A model generated the notes under the pieces. It searched no databases, was not told where the DNA came from, and saw nothing but the letters and a program-made list of their open reading frames with translations. A program made the position numbers and the translations under genes. DNA of 64,000 nt from Paenibacillus sp. ACRRX. GTDB taxonomy: Bacteria > Bacillota > Bacilli > Paenibacillales > Paenibacillaceae. The stretch's first letter is position 1, and every line of letters starts with the position of its first letter. The DNA lies in NCBI RefSeq assembly GCF_022346885.1, contig NZ_JAKRNK010000008.1:62001-126000 (forward strand), given 5' to 3'. This document shows, one piece after another, positions 11,801 to 19,255 of the stretch.

Positions 11801-14800
11801 TGAAGCTGACGCGCCTGAAGACGCCCTGCATCAGTCATTGCTGCCCAGCGCACAGCTGCTTCTTCGAAATCCGCGTGTTCCTGCTCATAGCAGGACGATT
11901 CTTTCTCTGGATCAGTCACCACGTAACCGATCAGATGCTTCGTTCCACGCGGATCACCGGCTGCTGTTACGACCGCATCCCTTACACCTGGATACTGTTT
12001 TAATGCGGCCTCGATCTCGCCCAGCTCTATACGATGACCTCTAATCTTCACCTGGAAATCCATCCGCCCCAAGAATTCAAGGTTGCCGTCTATCCAATAT
12101 CGCCCGAGGTCACCTGTCCGATACCAACGCGAACCATGCCAGCTGACGAATCGTTGTGCTGTCAGTTCCTCGTCTCCGCGATAGCCTTGCGCAACACCAT
12201 CACCGCCAATCCACAGTTCCCCGGGTACCCAGTCTGGACAATCCCTCCCCTTGTCATCCACGACTCGGTATGTCTGATTCGTTAATGGACGACCATAAGG
12301 AATAGATGTCCATTCAGCAGGCAGCGGAAGTGCAACATCAAAGGCATTGGACCAGATAGCTGCCTCGGTCGCTCCTCCCATCGCAACCAGATGGCATTGC
12401 TTGGCTGTGCTATTCAACCTTGATGGGAGGTCTAGTCCGATCCAATCACCCGACAGCATCGCGAGACGTAGATTCTGCAGTTGCTGCCGCTCGTGATCCG
12501 CTGCAACGAGCAGCATGTCAAGCAGTACCGGAACGGAATTCCAGATCGTAATCTGATGCTTGTTCATTAGTTCTAACCAATAGACAGCATCACGACGAGT
12601 ATTTTCCGTAATCAGTACTAATGCCCCACCTGCGCTCAATAAGCCAAATAGGTCATAAACAGAAAGATCAAACTCAAGTGAAGATACTGCTAAAATACAA
12701 TCCTTGTGATTCACCGCATAACGGTGATTAATGTCTGCGATCGTGTTCCACGCTGCCTTGTGTGTGATTTCCACCCCTTTAGGTTCTCCTGTGGAACCCG
12801 AGGTAAAAATAATATAAGCCAATTGCTCAGAAGAAACTGGAACAGGTCTAATTAAGGGATCTACGTGTGCTGCATCGTCAATAGCTATGCCTACGGTACC
12901 GTCAGGCCAATCTAACGTATTTGCAAATTCAAGGTTAGTAAGTACGTAACAAATGGCGGCCTTTTTATGAATGCGCTGGCGACGAACAGATGGCTGTCCA
13001 GTACTTATCGGCACATAACATGCACCGATTGCCAATACGCCAAGTACTGCAGCGACTTGCAGCATGCCCCTTGGCAACGTAATTGCAACAGGCTCTCCCT
13101 CTCTTATCCCATGCCTCTGCAGCAGTGCTGCGACACGTAAAGCATAGTCAGCCAGATCACGGTAAGACCAAGTTGTGTTTGTCCCGCTGTCTATAAGGGC
13201 AGTTGCCTGCGGATTAACTTGGGCAATATCAAAAAATGAAGTGTGAATACATGGAGTAAGACGTGTATGTGAGGGAACAAGTTTATTGTTCGTTCTAGAT
13301 GTAAGAGCAGCAGGATGTATCTCGGGTTCCATTTCCCAATTGTTATCTCCCACTACGAGCCAATCGATTAGTTCAGAAAAAGCGTTAAACATTTGATCGA
13401 TCAGACCTTCGGGAAACAATTCGTCGACAGCGTCCCAAGCCAGCAACAAGCCGTCATTTATTTCATAGGTTTGAAAATCGAGCCATACTTGCGGCGTTTG
13501 AGAAATCATATACGAGAGCTGGCCTAACGTATGTTGGCATTCTTCATTCATAAATGGAGTTCCTAGATTACATGCGAATACAACTGGCGCAAAATCACGC
13601 TCGCCCCGATGGACACGTGCCAAATCACGCTGAAGCTGTACCCCAGAGTATGCCGCATGAGCTACATCCTGATGAAATTGCGCCTGTACATCACGTACTC
13701 GCTGTAAGAAGGATACGCGCGAGCTGCAATTCACTTCAAGCAGCAGCAAATTCGTAAAGTCAGCAACAACATCCTCAAGGCCAACTTCCCCGGTCTGACG
13801 GGCAAACAATGGAATATTAATTAGGAACTTCGAATGCGCGCTCCATCGGTCGAGCACTTCCGCATAAGCGGCAAGCAGCACCATCGCAGGCGTCACATGA
13901 TAAGCTGCCGCCCGCTGCTGCAACAACAACCATTCCGTATTGGCAACAACCCTATTTCTTCTATTAAATAACGGCTTTTTTATCGTATCGGCCTTCACTC
14001 TGAGCGGCAAGCCAGGAGCAGCAGGCAGCGTTAACAATCGCTCTTTCCAATAGGAAGTGGCTTGCTCCAGATCTACGCTTCTGCGCCCAGCTTCTTTTAC
14101 AAGATAAGTGGCAAAGCTCCAATCAGCAGGCGCTGCAGGTGTGCACCCGTGCGCGTAGACGTCTGCCAGATCCCGCAGCAAAATGTGCAAGCTTTGTACA
14201 TCCGCGACCAGTAAATCGACATCCAGATGAAGCCGTGTCCGCTGATTCGGCAGCAAGCTTAATTCTAGACCTGCAACTTGCCCCAGATCAACATCCAGAC
14301 GACGATGTGACAGCCGCTCACGTATAAGGTCTAGTTCCTGTATAAGCTCTTCTTCCGCGTGCAGGCTTAGGTCATGTACAGGCAATACTTGATCATATGG
14401 CGTATCCATCACATCCTGTCGACCATCACTCAGAAATCTGGCACGCAGCATCGGATGATGCATAAGCAATTTGCTCCAAGCCGTTTCCAAACGAGCAGGC
14501 TCAACTCCAACACCGTCTAGTTCCAAGTAAGCATGGCAGCCAATCCCACCAAGTGGCTGGTCATCCTGACGTCCGAACCAGTAGGCCGATTGGACATCCG
14601 TAAGCGCAAAAGGCTCCCCCGTATCCTCAACTTGGACCTGTCCCTGTATGCGTTCATCTTCTCTTTGCTTGTCTATCCCGCTTTGATCTAGCAAGGACCA
14701 CCAGTCACTAAGACGGGGCGAGACAATCAACTCTGCAAATGTAACGGCGGCACCGTCCCGGCGCCACTTGTTAACCAGCCTCATCATTTGCAAAGAATCG

Positions 14801-14940
14801 AGACCAAGCTCAATCAAGTTCTGATGATCTTCAAATTCGATTGGTGCTGGCAGCATGCTCTTAATCTGCGACCGAACCTCTTCATAACTCAGCGGGGACA
14901 ACAACATGACATCCGAGTTGCTGTTTGATCCATGGACCAT
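5824..14940 (-). CDS. Siderophore NRPS: ArCP-Cy-A(stuffed)-PCP-Cy-A(stuffed)-PCP
   Basis: A 3038-residue synthetase combining the work of PchE and part of PchF, or of HMWP2. Domains in order: aryl carrier with LIELGLDSLQ (Ser about 49); Cy1 (about 110-535, motif DLLVAD); A1 (565-1000, TSGSTGEPKG); an embedded domain (1015-1415); the A10 lysine in NGKVDR (about 1453-1458); PCP1 (LGGDSL, Ser about 1513); Cy2 (1580-2005, DNLIFD); A2 (2035-2480); a second embedded domain (2490-2885); A10 (2923); PCP2 (Ser about 2983). Both A domains show the Cys-type code elements D-L-Y in FDLSVYD, N in IWN and I-W near ATEAxIWS. No thioesterase domain is present, and the C-terminus is a short acidic tail. The ATG at 14940 was preferred to GTG at 14952, which abuts AAGGAG. 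It would load salicylate and two cysteines and close two thiazolines, then pass the chain to the partial NRPS at 1-1236. Confidence 0.95.
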   Translation of the reverse strand: MVHGSNSNSDVMLLSPLSYEEVRSQIKSMLPAPIEFEDHQNLIELGLDSLQMMRLVNKWRRDGAAVTFAELIVSPRLSDWWSLLDQSGIDKQREDERIQGQVQVEDTGEPFALTDVQSAYWFGRQDDQPLGGIGCHAYLELDGVGVEPARLETAWSKLLMHHPMLRARFLSDGRQDVMDTPYDQVLPVHDLSLHAEEELIQELDLIRERLSHRRLDVDLGQVAGLELSLLPNQRTRLHLDVDLLVADVQSLHILLRDLADVYAHGCTPAAPADWSFATYLVKEAGRRSVDLEQATSYWKERLLTLPAAPGLPLRVKADTIKKPLFNRRNRVVANTEWLLLQQRAAAYHVTPAMVLLAAYAEVLDRWSAHSKFLINIPLFARQTGEVGLEDVVADFTNLLLLEVNCSSRVSFLQRVRDVQAQFHQDVAHAAYSGVQLQRDLARVHRGERDFAPVVFACNLGTPFMNEECQHTLGQLSYMISQTPQVWLDFQTYEINDGLLLAWDAVDELFPEGLIDQMFNAFSELIDWLVVGDNNWEMEPEIHPAALTSRTNNKLVPSHTRLTPCIHTSFFDIAQVNPQATALIDSGTNTTWSYRDLADYALRVAALLQRHGIREGEPVAITLPRGMLQVAAVLGVLAIGACYVPISTGQPSVRRQRIHKKAAICYVLTNLEFANTLDWPDGTVGIAIDDAAHVDPLIRPVPVSSEQLAYIIFTSGSTGEPKGVEITHKAAWNTIADINHRYAVNHKDCILAVSSLEFDLSVYDLFGLLSAGGALVLITENTRRDAVYWLELMNKHQITIWNSVPVLLDMLLVAADHERQQLQNLRLAMLSGDWIGLDLPSRLNSTAKQCHLVAMGGATEAAIWSNAFDVALPLPAEWTSIPYGRPLTNQTYRVVDDKGRDCPDWVPGELWIGGDGVAQGYRGDEELTAQRFVSWHGSRWYRTGDLGRYWIDGNLEFLGRMDFQVKIRGHRIELGEIEAALKQYPGVRDAVVTAAGDPRGTKHLIGYVVTDPEKESSCYEQEHADFEEAAVRWAAMTDAGRLQARQLQAWPEGTHLQYVPAWWAWMERVSVSFMCRVLAQAGALVQQGERYTLNTIMQQCGIKPRYEKLIGQWLDTLQQEHFLTKDETGSFVNLKTLHSVSELTEPFIDPAFLDHDAPPAWGSQTQGLLRYLQLLDPYIVDLLTGKLDPLALYFSDEHELSPAILLNTIPGTDYCNGLIRHMLDDVVHNTLQGKEIRILEIGTRNEVLTESLLSLLSRDKCVYTCADSSTLFINRAKHKFSAYPFVQYELLDIDQHPGTQGYELHGYDVIITSNALHRARNIHTSLTHIQDLLAPGGLLIIAEMTRNSKLQHISTAFLEAGGSSYEDGRRAEPLLAVETWQHLLQSRTFVEVEVFPRPDDAAAVFAQHVFVAQAPHIVTRFQPEKLSHYLNQKLPDYMVPAAFIPLQELPLTANGKVDRQALPASDHLLKDKSDIRYQAPQTEVEQLLTAIWCELFDKDQVGINDNYFTLGGDSLVATKLIGIIRTRFEVDLSLGSIFERPSIAGLAEHIQKLLDKKTESVKPLASLPLITADIAQQHMPFPLTDIQQAYWVGRSGIYALGNVSTHCYFEIEGTDLELERIERAWQRLIEQHGMMRTVILPGGQHQQILPQVAVYSIFLNDLRGQSVTEVETALQHIRNEMSHQVLSTDQWPLFDVRATCYGKQQVRLHISFDNLIFDGWSMFHLLSEWNRLYHEPAAPLPVLELSFRDYVLAQEQLKQSDVYLRDEAYWLDRLPDLPPAPELPLALHPDQMTEQRFCRQDARLSRNSWQQLKTRSADAGLTPSGLLLTAYAEVLSVWSKRPQFTINLTQFNRLPLHPQVQEIVGDFTSLTLLAVDQSQGNTFMARGRNLQHQLWQDLDHPHVGGVQVQRELARMNGEHQGVSMPVVFTSALGVDQWSGDDSGGKWLGKLVYNITQTPQVWLDHQVVEQDGELLLIWDAVEGLFPEGLLEDMFAAYCCLLQRLADEDAVWWEQGTSLIPVPHLNSRIAANDTESTVPTETLTQLFDQQAALNFQHPAVIAPDRTLTYEDLYRYSNEIGSRLRGQGAKPNTLVAVVMDKGWEQIPAVLGILKSGAAYLPVDPDHPEERQWQLLRDGEVRIVLTQSWLKQKLNWPDDVDCWCVDQMNLSADALHSLELVVQPLDLAYVIYTSGSTGSPKGVMIDHLGAVNTIMDINKRFHVGPQDRVLALSNLNFDLSVYDIFGILAAGASIVMPEAAKAKEPAHWLELLKQQEVTIWNTVPAFMQMMVEYGSGRNAVMSSSLRLVLLSGDWIPLDLPDKIKAHVQEIEVIGLGGATEASIWSNIFPIQEVDSTWKSIPYGRPMLNQRYHVLNERLEDCPIWVAGQLYIGGIGLARGYWNDEVRTNERFIYHPRTGERLYGTGDLGRYLPNGNIEFIGREDSQVKIRGHRIELGEIEAAMKRHDGIKDAIVLVAGESNQDKHLVGYVVPSAEQTSEIMVTEHTDVEVCTSRWQNIVLTGEREAAHIPDSVNVEAVATFMDEADRLSLAYICRTLYQFGVFRHAGERYTLDELAAKCQIQSRYRTLLLHWLQALVEEGLLEFADIGIYKNEQALHEGLAELSADGVLKLPLLSPDARRFAELLERDSLSYKGLLVGDIDPLELFLQKDTFLTPDNLRQFHLAHDYDLKLAREVFSTIVNSYPPDHEVRVLEIGTRAGSLTGTLVSCMPEGRGHYLYVDESTYFIDNAKRTWGESTALEFSLYDMNHSPLQQGYELHRMDVIVADNTLHRSRNLNATLKHLQTLLAPGGHLFLMEATHNRRIMLTTVGFFEDGFNQIEDERRECHLPLLKAENWLEMLTQHNYVSKAAFPASNQAAAQLGRSLIVAQAPDKVAVFQPAKLSNAMRRKLPDYMVPASYVLLDELPLSANGKVDRKALAALSCVQLSQLHTSHVPPSSDMQQKIAFIWEEIFNCKQVGIDDSFFALGGDSLRAIQCINLLKERHQIDLTLHDLFEAPNVRMLAEFLETNESSADQCQQEYVEGTI

Positions 14941-14978
14941 GTACTCGATCACTCCTTTCGCTCGTACTGCCTATATTT

Positions 14979-17900
14979 TTAAACCTGAAATGCTCTTTCA
15001 CGACTGGACACCACTAATTGTCGTGAAAAGCTGCTTAGTTTCTCACACGTTTCTTCCAGTTCCCGCGCCGGAACAGACAGCTTGACTACACCTGCGCCAG
15101 CATGGAGCCACGCCTGCTGTCCTTGCTGGTATATCGTCCGCAGCACAAGCGCAGCGTCCATCGCGCCATTACTATCAACAGTCATCACAGAACCACTGTA
15201 CAGATTTCGCGGACTTGCCTCCAATCTGCCGATCGCTTCAATAGACGCTCGCTTCGGAATACCTGAAGCCGTTACAGCAGGGAACAGCGTCTGAAAAGCA
15301 TGCCACGAGTTGCAGTCAGCGTTAAGCTTGCCTTTTAAACGTGAAGCAATATGCTGCACGGTCCCCCGATTGACAACGGACATAAATTGATTCATCGTAA
15401 TGGTCTCCGGCTCACAAACTCGGATCAGTTCTTCGAATGCCAGCTTGACGGACACCGCATGCTCTGCGATTTCCTTCGGATCCAACAGCAACTCTTCCTT
15501 CAGCTTAAGTTCCTCTTCCAAGCTTCCTCCGCTTGAACGAGTGCCGGCAAGCGGGAAGGTGCTGACCCAGCCTTCACTGTCAACTTCAACGACCGTCTCC
15601 GGGCTAAAACCAGCTGCCTGCAAGCCGTCTATACTAAGCAAGAAAGATCTTGCAGGAGAATTCACCCTTCTTCCGGCTATGTAGCTGGCAGCCATATCAA
15701 GCTCCTGCTGCAGCGGTATTTTTCGGGATAGTATTACTTTTTCGTATTGTCGCGTTCGTATTTCTGCGACAGCATCCTGCACTTGAGCCATATAATTTTC
15801 CGCTTCATACGTATATACTTCTGGAACATCAAGCTTGGACTGATTTGCTCGTTGCGTGAGACTGCCTGAAATGGCATCGTACGACTCCACAACCGACACA
15901 TAATTAGACAGTCCCTTCACTAATCGCCCAAGTTCATCCAGCCGTTCAATCTGTAAGGACCTTATCAGAATTGAACCTGGTGTAAATCGCAGCTCCACTT
16001 GGGGAATAAACAGTTTTAGTAAACAGGGATCTTCCGCTAGCAATGGCAGGTCATGATTGTGACGACACAAACCGAAATTAGCTGTTCCATAAGCACGCCA
16101 ATCATGCAGTGGGATAGTTGATAATGCGTTGTTTATCGTTTCGCTTAAGTCTCCGTTGTCCCAGCGCCGCGTATGGTCGCCTGTTCGCAAAGTCGTATGT
16201 TCCACATCAACGGATAAAAAGGCGTAAACACCCATCCCTAGCGCCAACTCTTCCCCATTTTCATATAACAGATAGTTCTCATACAGCCCTTGCTCCGTCA
16301 TCTGCGCAGCCACTAGATGAGCATCACCCGTAAATGGAATCGTTTGTTCAAAGTAAGATCCTTTGGCTGGCTCTGCTTGATGCTCAGACGCTGCTGCCAT
16401 TGCTGTTAATTTACGTTTATCGACCTTGCCTACGCTTGTCAGCGGCCAGGCATGGATAAGTTTGATCTGATCTGGCATTTTATAACGTGCAACTCCCATC
16501 TCGTTTAGAAATGTATAAATATCCACAAGACCAAGGTCCTCATTGTCAGTCATTAAATAAGCACAGCTTTTCTCACCAAGGTGGGGATCAGGCAGTGTGA
16601 TCACAGCAGCGTCTTTAATCGCCGGATGCAGCCGCAAATAGGACTCGACTTCGGATGACATAATTTTTTCGCCAGCCCGATTGATCTGTTCTTTGATTCG
16701 TCCACCAATCTGAATGTTGCCTTCTGGTGTAATTCTCGCTTTGTCGCCGGAGCGATAGTACCCATCAGCCGTAAAATCGCTGCGGTTCTGCTCAGGTGCC
16801 CTATAGTAACCACTAATGGTATACGGTCCCCTCACTAGCAGCTCGCCGTATGCTCCGTCTGCCACTGGCTCCCCGTTCTCATCTACAATCCGTATCTCGT
16901 CATGTGCGGACAACGGACGACCTTGACAGCTTTGGATAATAGCGTCAGAATCTGTCAGCGACGTACAGCAAATAAGACCTTCTGCCATCCCAAACACTTG
17001 CTGCAGCTTGCACGTCATCTCTGTCATAATCCGGTTAGCAACTGTTGGGTCCAGCATCGAACCGCCGACTTGCAGCACTTTGAGGCTGGAAATATCGCTT
17101 GAACGATCCCATTCCAGCACCTCCAGCCACAGTTGAACAATCGCCGGGACAAGCGCAGTAATGGTTACTCTTTCTTTGGCGATCAGCGGAAAGGCTTCCT
17201 CGCAGCTTGTGGTTTGACACATAACTACTTTGCCGCCAACAGACAATGTACCTAAAATACCAGGACAGCAAAGCGGGAAATTATGTGCGATTGGCAGTAC
17301 GGCAAGATAAACACTATCCGCATTCAGGCCGCTTCGTTCAGCAGCTGCTTTTGCATTATATATATAATCAGTATGAGTTCTTGGGATAAGTTTAGGGGTT
17401 CCAGTTGTTCCTCCAGATAAGAGCAGCAGTGCAGTATCTCGATATGAAGGCGATTCCAATTCTATTGAGGGCATGCTGATATCGGCAAGATTAACGCCGT
17501 TCTGACTTATGCCATCTGTTACGATAAACTTGATAGACGGATGCTTCTGCGCTAGTTTATCTGCCATTTGGGTATAGTCGAAGCCAAGATATGTTGTTGG
17601 AATAATATAAGCTACTGGTTTGGCGAGGATAAAGATGCCGTCCAGTTCCGACTCCCTATGCGCAGGTAATGCCATAATCGGCAGCGCACCGACACGGAAC
17701 AAAGCAAAGCAGGTGAGCATAAATGATATCCGGTTTGGCAGCTGTACGACTACATTATCGCCCTTCTTGATGCCTAGATGGACAAAACCAGAAGCAAGTT
17801 CATCCACTTTGTGATCCAGATCGCGATAAGTAAGACTGACATTCTCCTCAACAACTGCGATTCGACTTTGATAACGTTCTGCCCATGCTCGTAATTGCTG

Positions 17901-17981
17901 CCCAAGCGTACGCGGCTCCCAGTAGCCAAGTTGTTCGTATGTTAATCCGGTCTGGTCCATACTTTCCTTATATGCGTTCAT
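14979..17981 (-). CDS. Fused salicyl-AMP ligase and salicylate synthase
   Basis: A 1000-residue fusion. Residues 1-535 match stand-alone aryl-AMP ligases (YbtE, PchD, DhbE): the P-loop LLLSGGTTGTPK (186-197) and the A10 motif SVGKVDKRK (516-524). Residues about 560-995 match salicylate synthases of the MbtI/Irp9 type: GFSPETVV (791-798), PLAGTR (810-815), DPKEIAEHAVSV (834-845), TASGIPKR (904-911) and LYSGSV (927-932). The synthase half would turn chorismate into salicylate by way of isochorismate, and the ligase half would load it as salicyl-AMP onto the ArCP of the next gene. In Yersinia and Pseudomonas these are separate proteins. The ATG at 17981 follows AGGAGGAGGA, and the gene ends 38 bases before the NRPS start. 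An anthranilate-type product is unlikely given the ligase partner. Confidence 0.95.
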   Translation of the reverse strand: MNAYKESMDQTGLTYEQLGYWEPRTLGQQLRAWAERYQSRIAVVEENVSLTYRDLDHKVDELASGFVHLGIKKGDNVVVQLPNRISFMLTCFALFRVGALPIMALPAHRESELDGIFILAKPVAYIIPTTYLGFDYTQMADKLAQKHPSIKFIVTDGISQNGVNLADISMPSIELESPSYRDTALLLLSGGTTGTPKLIPRTHTDYIYNAKAAAERSGLNADSVYLAVLPIAHNFPLCCPGILGTLSVGGKVVMCQTTSCEEAFPLIAKERVTITALVPAIVQLWLEVLEWDRSSDISSLKVLQVGGSMLDPTVANRIMTEMTCKLQQVFGMAEGLICCTSLTDSDAIIQSCQGRPLSAHDEIRIVDENGEPVADGAYGELLVRGPYTISGYYRAPEQNRSDFTADGYYRSGDKARITPEGNIQIGGRIKEQINRAGEKIMSSEVESYLRLHPAIKDAAVITLPDPHLGEKSCAYLMTDNEDLGLVDIYTFLNEMGVARYKMPDQIKLIHAWPLTSVGKVDKRKLTAMAAASEHQAEPAKGSYFEQTIPFTGDAHLVAAQMTEQGLYENYLLYENGEELALGMGVYAFLSVDVEHTTLRTGDHTRRWDNGDLSETINNALSTIPLHDWRAYGTANFGLCRHNHDLPLLAEDPCLLKLFIPQVELRFTPGSILIRSLQIERLDELGRLVKGLSNYVSVVESYDAISGSLTQRANQSKLDVPEVYTYEAENYMAQVQDAVAEIRTRQYEKVILSRKIPLQQELDMAASYIAGRRVNSPARSFLLSIDGLQAAGFSPETVVEVDSEGWVSTFPLAGTRSSGGSLEEELKLKEELLLDPKEIAEHAVSVKLAFEELIRVCEPETITMNQFMSVVNRGTVQHIASRLKGKLNADCNSWHAFQTLFPAVTASGIPKRASIEAIGRLEASPRNLYSGSVMTVDSNGAMDAALVLRTIYQQGQQAWLHAGAGVVKLSVPARELEETCEKLSSFSRQLVVSSRERAFQV

Positions 17982-18115
17982 ACTATCCTCCTCCTAAATA
18001 AATGCAGATGGAACCTTTGTTGTCTTAAGCCCAGTATGAAGCATTCGCTGTATGAGGATTCCTCCGCAAGGAATAGCGGCTTTGATAGGAATAATTGATA
18101 GAAATTGATGTATCT

Positions 18116-18895
18116 TTACTGTTGTGGAAGATCAACAAGCTGAGAGACGTACTGACGAAGTACTGTTGAGACAGCCGGCAGCAGAATATCCCTTCTTGTT
18201 TGGACAAAAAAATGATCCCCGTCGATCATCTCCAGGCTGACATTCCCTGTAGTGTGAAACTGCCACGCTTCAATCTCTTCTTGGGCAGCCTCTGTATCCT
18301 TAGTCCCGCCAAATGCAGTAATCGGACAAGAAAGCGGCTTATCTTCTACACAGCTATAAGTTTCATCCACTGTGAAGTCCGCACGCAGCATAGGGAGGAA
18401 CAAATTGATCAGTTCCCTGCTCTCTAATATCGTTTCGGGTGTGCCCGCTAAGCGGCGCAGTTCTCTAATAAAAGCATCATCCGGGAGATGATGGACAGGC
18501 TTTGGTTCCGGTATGTGCGGAGCTCTGCTGCCAGACACGATCAATCGGCTAGGCTGTCTCTCCCCTACCCTGCGAAGATGGCGTGCCAATTCAAAGGCAA
18601 TACGCGCACCCAGGCTGTGACCAAACAACATAAACGGCCGGTCCAGATGCGGAATAACCACCTCTGCAAGCGCATACACCAACTCCTGCATGCTGCATAT
18701 CGGTTGTTCCGATATCCGATTCTCTCTGCCTGGAAGTTGAAGCGGATATACGCCCACCTCGGCGGGAAAAGCCTCCTGCCATCCCCTGTAGACAGAAGCA
18801 CCTCCACCTGCATATGGCAAGCAGAACAGGCGAATTTGATCTCCTGCTTTTGGATAATTAAGCAGCCACGAATTCATTTTTGTTGCAGATTGCAT
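18116..18895 (-). CDS. Type II thioesterase of the siderophore operon
   Basis: A 259-residue alpha/beta hydrolase of the YbtT/PchC/GrsT type, first gene of the biosynthetic operon. The nucleophile elbow is LFGHSLGARIAFELA, the likely acid lies in FGGTKDTEA and the catalytic His in DGDHFFV near the C-terminus. N-terminal LFCLPYAGGGASVYRGW is the family's usual opening. Such enzymes remove misprimed or stalled acyl groups from NRPS carrier proteins rather than release the product. The start ATG at 18895 lies behind GGGGAGGAG. About 150 bases of leader separate it from the Fur-controlled promoter at 19051-19079, and 134 bases separate its stop from the ligase-synthase. Confidence 0.92.
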   Translation of the reverse strand: MQSATKMNSWLLNYPKAGDQIRLFCLPYAGGGASVYRGWQEAFPAEVGVYPLQLPGRENRISEQPICSMQELVYALAEVVIPHLDRPFMLFGHSLGARIAFELARHLRRVGERQPSRLIVSGSRAPHIPEPKPVHHLPDDAFIRELRRLAGTPETILESRELINLFLPMLRADFTVDETYSCVEDKPLSCPITAFGGTKDTEAAQEEIEAWQFHTTGNVSLEMIDGDHFFVQTRRDILLPAVSTVLRQYVSQLVDLPQQ

Positions 18896-19050
18896 CCATG
18901 CTCCTCCCCTTTTTGAAATACACGCTGTAAGTAAGTTAGTACTGCTAATTTGGCCGCCACCACTATCACTGGAGCTCGATTGTTAGGCATACTTTAAGTG
19001 TCAGGATGTAATAGGCCGCATTCAGCTGTAAACTGCTCCTTTCTAACAAC

Positions 19051-19079
19051 ATAATAATGATAATGATTATCATTGTCAA
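19051..19079 (-). promoter_or_regulatory. Sigma-A promoter with Fur box in the spacer, siderophore operon
   Basis: On the minus strand TTGACA (19074-19079) and TATTAT (19051-19056) are separated by exactly 17 bases. The 15-base sequence at 19058-19072, inside that spacer, is a perfect match to the 7-1-7 Fur consensus TGATAATNATTATCA. Bound Fur-iron would block polymerase directly, so the biosynthetic operon should be off when iron is plentiful. Transcription should begin near 19044. Confidence 0.9.
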
Positions 19080-19188
19080 AATATTATTAGCATAAATATC
19101 AATTTATTTTTTGTAAACATGAGCCATGTCACGATTTCTCCAAGTTTATTTATCAACCTGACAGTTTCTGCAACAGGTATAAGCCCAT

Positions 19189-19236
19189 AAAAAAGACACC
19201 TTTCCCCCACATGATATGTGTGGTCCTAAAGGTGCC
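19189..19236 (-). terminator. Terminator of the AraC regulator gene
   Basis: An imperfect hairpin (GACACCTTT at 19195-19203 with AAAGGTGCC at 19228-19236, plus an inner CCACA/TGTGG stem) is followed on the minus strand by six T. It insulates the Fur-controlled promoter from read-through of the regulator gene. Confidence 0.75.
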
Positions 19237-19255
19237 TATTCATTCACTTTAAAGA

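Noticed and set aside
5824-14940. Similarity between the two NRPS modules as a possible assembly duplication
   Set aside because: The modules differ throughout at the protein level, including motifs and linkers, as expected for ancient module duplication.
18879-18995. 38-codon frame (MPNNRAPVIVVAA) in the leader of the siderophore operon
   Set aside because: No ribosome site precedes it and it runs into the thioesterase start in another frame; a regulatory leader peptide is conceivable but unsupported.
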